Below, piece after piece: positions 58,181 through 64,000 of a stretch of DNA of 64,000 bases. Origin of the DNA: an uncultured Bacteroidales bacterium (lineage in GTDB: Bacteria; Bacteroidota; Bacteroidia; Bacteroidales; Paludibacteraceae); contig CAKULK010000009.1 in NCBI GenBank assembly GCA_934667275.1, positions 1 through 64,000 on the forward strand. The letters run 5' to 3'. The notes under the pieces were generated by a model. The model was not told where the DNA came from and made no database searches. It was given only the letters and a program-made list of their open reading frames with translations. How positions within the stretch are numbered: position 1 is the first letter of the stretch; each line of letters opens with the position of its first letter. A program made the translations under genes and the position numbers.

Positions 58181-59869
58181 CTAATTGCGAGATAGATTGC
58201 GGATGGATTTGCCGACGTTGATGAGGTGGTCGGCGATACGCTCGGAGTCGGAAGCGAGTTCCTGGTACTGGGCTCCGACATTGGCTGAATATACCCCGTC
58301 CGACAAACGGCGAAGGTGCTCCTTCTCCATATTCTCCGTCAGGTTGTCCACCTCGTCCTCATGCGCATTGGCGGCATCAAGGGCTTTGAAGTCTTTCTCC
58401 ATGTATGCCTTCATCACAAACTGATATACGGAGAAGATTGCCTCGCGCATCTGCTCGATTTCGTCCAAGGTCTCGCCCGTGAAGGCTTCGCCCGACTTAT
58501 GCAAATCCTCGGCGTACTCGGTGATATTCACCGCGTAATCGCCGACACGCTCCAAATCTCCGACAGAACGTATGGCAGTAGCCAGGTAACGATGGTCTTC
58601 CTCGCTGATAGGCAAGTTGTTAAGTCGCACAATATATGGGATAAGGGAGCGGTTGAGGTAGTTGAGTTGAGCCTCGTTGGCGCGGAACTCGTCCATCTGT
58701 CTGAAATCAAGGTGCGAGATGGTGTAGATGGCGATGTCGTAGTTGTGCATAGCGACTGCCGCCATGTGTTCGATTTCCAACTGCACCTGGTGCACAGCGA
58801 TAATAGGTGTGCGGAGCATCTTGTCGTCCACGAAATAGAAGTGCGGTTGTGCGGCTTGCCCCATGGCTGCATCACGCGAGTCGGGGATAATGCGGCACAC
58901 AAGGCGAACCAAGTGGTCGGTGAGCGGAAGGATGATGAGTACCGTCGTCACATTGAAGAAGGTGTGGAACAATGCCAACTGGAACTGCGGCGCACCCGGG
59001 AAGAGTTCCTCGAAGATAGTTCCGAAGCCGAATGTGCCGGACGAAACGAGGTACATGACACCCGCTGCGCACAGGAAGATGACGACACCGAAACAGTTGA
59101 AGAACAAGTGCATAAGGGCTGTACGCTTGGCGTTGGTTCCGCTGGTCATACCCGCGATAATGGCTACGACGCAGGAGCCGATATTGGAACCCATAGTAAG
59201 GTAGATGCCCTGATTGAGCGTGATAAGCCCCGTGACCGCCATGGTGATGGCGATAGAAGTTACCACCGATGAGGACTGTATGATGGCGGTGAGGACTGCG
59301 CCGAGCAAGACGAGCAGCAGCGCATTGTCAACGCCGGCAAGGAACTGGCGTACCTCTTCCATCTCCGCGAATGACTTCATGGACCCCTCCATGATGCTCA
59401 AGCCGACGAAGAGCATACCGAAGCCCGTGATGATGCCGCCCCACGTCTTGACGTTGTCCTTCTTGGTGAAGAGCCCGATGAATGCGCCAATACCTGCGAG
59501 GGCTGCGAAGATAGTGGTGGTGGATATACCGCCGCCACTGCTGAGACCCATGGCAACGATAAGGGCGGTGACGGTAGTACCGATGTTGGCACCGTAGATG
59601 ACCGTAGCCGCCTGTGCGAGGGACATGATGCCGACATTCACGAAGCCTATGACCATGACCGTGGTGGCTCCCGACGACTGTATCGCCGCCGTGCCCAAAG
59701 CACCGATACCGACACCGATAAGGCGGCTGTTGGATACCTTGGAGAAAAGGCTTTTGAGGCGCGAACTGCTGGCAGTCTCAAGGTTGGAAGACATCATCTG
59801 GCAGGCAACGAGAAAGATACCGATACCTGCGACAAGGGTGAGAATGGCAATGAGTACGTTTAAGAACAT
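58181..59869 (-). CDS. Na/Pi cotransporter with PhoU-like domain
   Basis: A 562-residue inner-membrane protein of the Na/Pi cotransporter (NptA/YjbB) family. It has the paired QSS motifs in AAIQSSGATTVMVIGF (about residue 60) and TAIIQSSSVVTSIAI (about 195), and the flanking GANIGTT and GSNIGSC loops. The C-terminal about 200 residues form a PhoU-like helical domain. It moves phosphate with sodium, in or out. Upstream lies repeat element copy B. Confidence 0.92.
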   Translation of the reverse strand: MFLNVLIAILTLVAGIGIFLVACQMMSSNLETASSSRLKSLFSKVSNSRLIGVGIGALGTAAIQSSGATTVMVIGFVNVGIMSLAQAATVIYGANIGTTVTALIVAMGLSSGGGISTTTIFAALAGIGAFIGLFTKKDNVKTWGGIITGFGMLFVGLSIMEGSMKSFAEMEEVRQFLAGVDNALLLVLLGAVLTAIIQSSSVVTSIAITMAVTGLITLNQGIYLTMGSNIGSCVVAIIAGMTSGTNAKRTALMHLFFNCFGVVIFLCAAGVMYLVSSGTFGFGTIFEELFPGAPQFQLALFHTFFNVTTVLIILPLTDHLVRLVCRIIPDSRDAAMGQAAQPHFYFVDDKMLRTPIIAVHQVQLEIEHMAAVAMHNYDIAIYTISHLDFRQMDEFRANEAQLNYLNRSLIPYIVRLNNLPISEEDHRYLATAIRSVGDLERVGDYAVNITEYAEDLHKSGEAFTGETLDEIEQMREAIFSVYQFVMKAYMEKDFKALDAANAHEDEVDNLTENMEKEHLRRLSDGVYSANVGAQYQELASDSERIADHLINVGKSIRNLSRN

Positions 59870-59890
59870 GATAGATGTTAAAAATGATTA

Positions 59891-59960
59891 TTATATCGGG
59901 TTCGTATAGGTGGCGTATCCCTTGCGCAAGGGTTGCTTATCCCTTGCTGTTTGACACGAG
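59891..59960 (-). repeat. Header plus 11-bp tandem repeat element, copy B
   Basis: On the minus strand the 15-nt header CTCGTGTCAAACAGC (plus 59946-59960), identical to copy A, is followed by AAGGGATAAGC (59935), AACCCTTGCGC (59924), AAGGGATACGC (59913), CACCTATACGA (59902) and ACCCGATATAA (59891). Units two and three create the perfect palindrome CCCTTGCGCAAGGG. The element ends 22 bp before the Na/Pi cotransporter ATG. Confidence 0.8.
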
Positions 59961-59996
59961 ATTGACGGGGTTAACAATTATAAACAAAGCATGGGT

Positions 59997-60704
59997 CTAT
60001 TGATAAAGAGAGTGATTGCGAAGTATCTCCACCGAGCAGTCGCGCCAGTGTTGCAGATACCATGCGGCACTCTGCATATTGCGCGGGTCGCTGACATCCC
60101 ACACGGGAAAGCCAAACCAGTCGTCCACCTGCCAGCCACGGAGTTGGCGGCAACGGCTTTGGGCAATGTAGGCAACGCAGAAATAGCGATTGCCGATGTG
60201 GAAACGGTCGAGACAGATGACGCGGTGGTGGCGGCGACTGACGACGACATTGCGCCAGACAATGTCCGCCCGTTGTACGGCTTCGGGGCGATAGACATCA
60301 CCATGCAGGTTGATAGTCACGGAGTCGGCATAGATGGCATAGTCGGGAGCCAGCGAAAGGGATTGGTCGGTTTGCAGGAGCAACACGTCGTCGCGATAGA
60401 TGAAACAGAGCGAGTCGGGGCGGAAAGGCAGGTCGCGGAGTATGCTCTCCACGAAACGTTTGCCCGCGTAGCCGGACAGGCTGTCCGCCGGAACAAAGTG
60501 CGCGCCATACGAGCCGTCGGCGGTGTTCTGCTCCAGTTGGGGGTAGTCGGTGAAATGCCAGTAGATGTGCGAGAGACTGTCCGCGATGCGCCCCGATTGG
60601 GCATCATACGACCAGCGGGAGGACACCGACAATCCCTGCACGGCGGAACAGGACGTGAGGGCGATGAGCAGGATGAGAAACAGGAGAGGTTTGCGCTGTG
60701 CCAT
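59997..60704 (-). CDS. Lipoprotein of unknown function
   Basis: A 235-residue predicted lipoprotein (lipobox LTSC, about residue 19). The body has repeated Trp/Tyr-rich beta strands and no motif I recognise; the C-terminus (GFPVWDVSDPRNMQSAAWYLQHW) is probably globular. I start at the ATG at 60704 (MAQRKPLL), which gives a proper signal peptide; the longer frame overlaps the upstream gene. Only 1 bp separates it from the 60706 gene, so they are coupled. Confidence 0.75.
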   Translation of the reverse strand: MAQRKPLLFLILLIALTSCSAVQGLSVSSRWSYDAQSGRIADSLSHIYWHFTDYPQLEQNTADGSYGAHFVPADSLSGYAGKRFVESILRDLPFRPDSLCFIYRDDVLLLQTDQSLSLAPDYAIYADSVTINLHGDVYRPEAVQRADIVWRNVVVSRRHHRVICLDRFHIGNRYFCVAYIAQSRCRQLRGWQVDDWFGFPVWDVSDPRNMQSAAWYLQHWRDCSVEILRNHSLYQ

Positions 60705-60705
60705 A

Positions 60706-61458
60706 CTATTTGCTGTATTGTTGTATCCGTTGTTCCAAGAGGGTGACCTGGTGAGGAGTGAGGTCGCCCTGCGCGGCGGCTTGGCGGAAGACGGGCAGAT
60801 ACTGCTGCCACTTGTCCATACCATAGTGCTGCACCACCACCCATATAGCGGAAGTGGCGTCGCCTATTTCCTTCTTGCCCAGCCAGCCCCGCGTGGCGTA
60901 GAGCGAGTCCACAAAGTGCATGTGGAGGGTGTCCAGACGGAGCATCTCGCGGTTGAGGCTGTCCTTCTCGGGGGCGTTGGCGTAGTACGCCTGCACGTAG
61001 CGTTGGCGGATGGACTGGTCTTCGTTCCAGATGGCGTGGAGTTGCTCGTAAAGCGGGTGCTCGTACGCCGACTCGATGCGGGTCTGACGCTCTTTGCACG
61101 CGGTGGCAAAGGGCTCCCAACGCGGGTCAGAATGGAGCGAGAGCAGGTCGGCGTCGGTGTCAATACGGCGGCTGTACCAGTCGGGGAACTGCTGCATGAG
61201 CCTATTTAGGCGGGAGAATGCCGTGTCGGTCTCGCCCGCCTTGGCGGCACAACAGGCCGCGTTGTAGTAGTTGGCAGCACATGCCTCGGGACGTTTCAGC
61301 GCCTCGGCGAAGAAAGCACTGGCTCCAGTGTAGTCGCCTGCCATGTAGCAAGAGTCAGCAGAGTGCGTCAGGGACAGGAAGTCGCCCGCGGGAGCGGCAA
61401 CCGCTTCCGACAGAATTAGGCACAATGCCAAGGACAGGTACAACTTGATTGCGTTCAT
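60706..61458 (-). CDS. Exported TPR/DUF6624-like protein
   Basis: A 250-residue exported protein: signal peptide (about 1-22), a short TPR-like helical region (about 27-90; DYTGASAFFAEALKRPEACAANYYNAACCAAKAG), and a C-terminal domain with DQSIRQRY and IWVVVQHYGMDKWQQYLPVF (about 145-240), the pattern of DUF6624. Function unknown. Its upstream gap holds repeat element copy E. Confidence 0.8.
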   Translation of the reverse strand: MNAIKLYLSLALCLILSEAVAAPAGDFLSLTHSADSCYMAGDYTGASAFFAEALKRPEACAANYYNAACCAAKAGETDTAFSRLNRLMQQFPDWYSRRIDTDADLLSLHSDPRWEPFATACKERQTRIESAYEHPLYEQLHAIWNEDQSIRQRYVQAYYANAPEKDSLNREMLRLDTLHMHFVDSLYATRGWLGKKEIGDATSAIWVVVQHYGMDKWQQYLPVFRQAAAQGDLTPHQVTLLEQRIQQYSK

Positions 61459-61463
61459 ACTAT

Positions 61464-61522
61464 GTATTGATTAACGGGCGACCCGCGATAGACCCGCGAC
61501 AGACCCGCGACAAAATGACGAG
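61464..61522 (-). repeat. Header plus 11-bp tandem repeat element, copy E
   Basis: On the minus strand a 15-nt header-like CTCGTCATTTTGTCG (plus 61508-61522) is followed by CGGGTCTGTCG (61497), CGGGTCTATCG (61486), CGGGTCGCCCG (61475) and a weak TTAATCAATAC (61464), then 5 bp to the ATG. The header keeps CTCGT and the length of 15, but not the AAACAGC half. Confidence 0.65.
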
Positions 61523-61549
61523 GGAGTCGGGAAGGCGGTTGCACAATAA

Positions 61550-61586
61550 AAGAGGCTAACCAACCATAACAGTCAGATAGCCTCTT
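61550..61586 (-). terminator. Rho-independent terminator after infB
   Basis: Perfect 9-bp stem AAGAGGCTA (61550-61558) with TAGCCTCTT (61578-61586) around a 19-nt loop; on the minus strand it is followed by a T-rich tail. Confidence 0.82.
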
Positions 61587-61596
61587 GGGATATTGG

Positions 61597-64000
61597 TTAC
61601 AGCGACTTGGCAACCTCCACTTGCTCGAAGGTCTCTATGAGGTCGCCCTCGACCACGTCGTTGAAGTTCTTGATACTCAAGCCACATTCGGTGTTGACAC
61701 CCGCCTCCTTGATATCGTCCTTGCCATGCTTGAGCGACGAGAGTTCGCCCGTATGGATGACGATACCATCGCGGATGACACGGCACTTGTTGGCGCGTTT
61801 CGCCTTGCCCTCACGCACGATACAACCTGCGATGGTGCCCACCTTGGAGATGTGGAACGTCTGCAAGACTTCGAGGGTGGCGGTGACTTCCTCTTTGATT
61901 TCGGGGGAGAGCATACCTGCCATAGCCGCCTTGATTTCCTCGATAGCGTCGTAGATGATGGAGTAGATACGGATGTCCACCTCCTCGCTGTCCGCCATCT
62001 TGCGCGCGGTGGCGGTAGGACGGACGTTGAAGCCCACGATGATGGCGTCGGAAGCGGCTGCGAGCAGCACATCGCTGTCGGAGATAGCACCGACGGCACC
62101 GTGGATGACATTGACCTGAATGTTCTCGGTGGAGAGTTTGATGAGCGAGTCGCTGAGGGCCTCCACAGAACCGTCCACGTCACCCTTGACGATGATGTTG
62201 AGTTCCTTGAAGTCGCCGATAGCGAGACGGCGTCCGATTTCGTCGAGTCCGACATGCTTCTTGGTGCGGATGGATTGCTCGCGTTGCAGTTGCTCGCGCT
62301 TGTTGGCAATCTCACGCGCCTCCTGCTCGGTGGGCAGGACATTGAACTCGTCACCCGCCTGCGGCGCACCGTTCAAGCCGAGGATAAGGCATGGTTCGCC
62401 AGGGAGCGCCTGCTGCATGCGCTGTCCGCGCTCGTTGAACATCGCCTTGATTTTGCCGTGGTAGGTGCCCGCAAGGACGATGTCGCCCATATGGAGCGTA
62501 CCGTCGCTGACGAGGACCGTAGCCACGTAGCCGCGCCCTTTGTCGAGCGACGACTCGATGATAGTACCCTTGGCGCGGCGTTTGGGGTTCGCCTTGAGGT
62601 CGAGCATCTCGGCTTCGAGGAGCACCTTCTCGAGGAGTTCATAGACACCGTCGCCCTTCTTGGCGGAGATGTCCTGACTCTGGTAGGGACCGCCCCACTC
62701 CTCGACGAGGATATTCATATTGGAGAGTTGCTCCTTGATTTTGTCGGGGTTGGCACCGGGCTTGTCGCACTTGTTGATAGCAAATATCATCGGCACGCCG
62801 GCAGCCTGTGCGTGGTTGATAGCCTCGACGGTCTGCGGCATGACAGCATCGTCGGCTGCCACAATGATGATGGCGATATCCGTTGCCTTGGCACCACGCG
62901 CACGCATGGCGGTGAACGCCTCGTGACCCGGGGTGTCGAGGAAGGTGATGTGCTGTCCGTTCTTGAGTTTGACGTTGTAAGCACCGATGTGCTGGGTGAT
63001 ACCGCCCGCCTCACCCGCGATGACGTTGGTGTTGCGGATATGGTCGAGGAGCGAGGTCTTACCGTGGTCCACGTGACCCATGACGGTGACAATCGGGCAG
63101 CGCGGCACGAGGTCGGCGTCGTTCACCTCCTCGTCGGCGTTGATTTCCTCCACCACGTGTGCGGATACGAACTCGGTGGAGTAGCCGAACTCTTCTGCCA
63201 CGAGGTTGATGGTCTCGGCGTCAAGACGCTGGTTGATGCTGACCATGATGCCAAGCATCATACAGGTGGCGATGACCTTGGTGACGGGCACGTTCATCAT
63301 CACGGCGAGGTCGTTTGCCGTCACGAACTCGGTGAGTTTCAGCACTTTGCTCTGTGCCTGCTCCTGTGCATGCGCCTGTGCCATCTTCTCGCGCTCCTGC
63401 TCGCGGCGTTCGCGCTTGTGCTTGCTGGTCGAGGTCTTGCCCTTCTGACCCTGCAGGCGTTGGATGGTCTCTTTTATCTGGCGCTGTACTGCCTCGTCGT
63501 CCACCTCGGGCTTGAAGCCCTTGCCTTTCTGGGGTTTGTTCTTGGGTTTCTGGTTGCGCGCATCGTTGATGTCCACCTTGTTTTGCTTGATGCGCTCGCG
63601 TTTACGCTTCTCGCCGTCCTGCTGGGTGCCTGCTGCAGCGGGGGTGTTGCCCTTGCGCTGCTGCTCGCGCGCCTCGCGCTCGCGGCGTTTCTCCTCCTTG
63701 GTCTTCTGCTTGGGGTGCGTAGCCTGGTTGATGCTGCTCAGGTCAATCTTGCCGACCACCTTAGGCGCATTCTTGAGCACAGGCTTGCCCAACGTGAAGA
63801 CTTCGGGCTCCTCTTTCTTGGGAGCCTCGGGTTGTGGCTGCGGTGCGGGCTGTGCCTTGGGCGCTTCGGGAGCCTTGGACTCCTTAACTGCCTTAGGTTC
63901 AGCCTTTTGCGATTCCGCAGTCTTGCGTGCGGCTTCCTGACGTGCAACCTCTGCAGCACGTGCTTCCGCCTCGGCTTGGGCTTTGGCACGCGCCTCTTCC
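61597..64000 (-). CDS. infB: Translation initiation factor IF-2 (partial, N-terminus outside window)
   Basis: C-terminal 801 residues of IF-2; the frame stays open to the window edge. The first visible part is a low-complexity Ala/Lys/Glu/Pro-rich region and the basic linker usual upstream of the IF-2 core. The GTPase domain has GHVDHGKTSLLDHIR, DTPGHEAFTAMRARG and NKCDKPGANP, followed by domains II-IV. A TTG at 63792 is not the true start because the frame continues upstream in the typical Ala-rich tract. Ends at the terminator at 61550. Confidence 0.95.
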   Translation of the reverse strand, partial: EEARAKAQAEAEARAAEVARQEAARKTAESQKAEPKAVKESKAPEAPKAQPAPQPQPEAPKKEEPEVFTLGKPVLKNAPKVVGKIDLSSINQATHPKQKTKEEKRREREAREQQRKGNTPAAAGTQQDGEKRKRERIKQNKVDINDARNQKPKNKPQKGKGFKPEVDDEAVQRQIKETIQRLQGQKGKTSTSKHKRERREQEREKMAQAHAQEQAQSKVLKLTEFVTANDLAVMMNVPVTKVIATCMMLGIMVSINQRLDAETINLVAEEFGYSTEFVSAHVVEEINADEEVNDADLVPRCPIVTVMGHVDHGKTSLLDHIRNTNVIAGEAGGITQHIGAYNVKLKNGQHITFLDTPGHEAFTAMRARGAKATDIAIIIVAADDAVMPQTVEAINHAQAAGVPMIFAINKCDKPGANPDKIKEQLSNMNILVEEWGGPYQSQDISAKKGDGVYELLEKVLLEAEMLDLKANPKRRAKGTIIESSLDKGRGYVATVLVSDGTLHMGDIVLAGTYHGKIKAMFNERGQRMQQALPGEPCLILGLNGAPQAGDEFNVLPTEQEAREIANKREQLQREQSIRTKKHVGLDEIGRRLAIGDFKELNIIVKGDVDGSVEALSDSLIKLSTENIQVNVIHGAVGAISDSDVLLAAASDAIIVGFNVRPTATARKMADSEEVDIRIYSIIYDAIEEIKAAMAGMLSPEIKEEVTATLEVLQTFHISKVGTIAGCIVREGKAKRANKCRVIRDGIVIHTGELSSLKHGKDDIKEAGVNTECGLSIKNFNDVVEGDLIETFEQVEVAKSL

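Overview
The window is chromosomal DNA from a member of the order Bacteroidales (phylum Bacteroidota), most likely an uncultured gut or rumen lineage. This rests on SusC/SusD outer-membrane transport genes, proteins with short sorting-type C-terminal tails, a FISUMP/BspA-like surface protein, and promoters that repeatedly fit the Bacteroides pattern TTTG-N20-TAnnTTTG. Most leaders are A-rich and lack a Shine-Dalgarno sequence. No rRNA, tRNA, CRISPR array, integrase or transposase was found.

Layout. 0.3-3.8 kb: lipid genes (LpxL-like acyltransferase, cdsA), a small acidic protein and a CNNM/CBS transporter. 3.9-9.9 kb: a minus-strand cluster of bactofilin, DUF1015 protein, OmpH-like chaperone, sugar-phosphate transferase and Wzi-like outer-membrane protein, which suggests surface polysaccharide work. 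10.2-14.2 kb: patatin phospholipase, DMT permease and Tex. 14.3-17.3 kb: a candidate structured RNA, a P-loop protein and a large secreted protein. 17.6-19.3 kb: ettA. 19.4-27.5 kb: a minus-strand Sus-type uptake operon (MFS sugar symporter, lipoprotein, SusC, SusD, SusE/F-like binding protein) with no glycoside hydrolase. 28.0-37.7 kb: recQ, rimO, an HU gene, an HU-transmembrane-LysM protein, uvrA and an ABC-F gene. 37.8-43.3 kb: a polysaccharide deacetylase-like protein, two glycosyltransferases, a cysteine desulfidase-like gene and prfB. 43.4-47.3 kb: two TPR proteins, one with a retropepsin-like domain.

47.6-56.5 kb is an AT-richer accessory region and the most unusual part. It holds a WYL-domain regulator, two related proteins with DUF3825-type C-terminal domains (one with a LOTUS/OST-HTH RNA-binding domain), two related 155-residue proteins of unknown family, an ExoX-C-like protein, a 45-residue acidic protein, a Doc toxin with its DNA-binding partner, and an AAA/DUF4143 ATPase. 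Five promoters here carry the same dyad, TGTGCAA-N5-TTGCACA, always exactly 9 bp upstream of the -7 element. This looks like one small regulon. 56.8-64.0 kb returns to housekeeping: folC, a Na/Pi cotransporter, a lipoprotein, a DUF6624 protein and infB, which runs off the window.

A second unusual theme is noncoding. Several intergenic regions carry a 15-nt header (best form CTCGTGTCAAACAGC) followed by degenerate tandem 11-bp units, oriented toward the downstream gene. Other leaders carry headerless 8-, 9-, 11- or 23-bp tandem repeats, some starting across the stop codon of the upstream gene. I know of no described family matching the header-plus-11-mer element.
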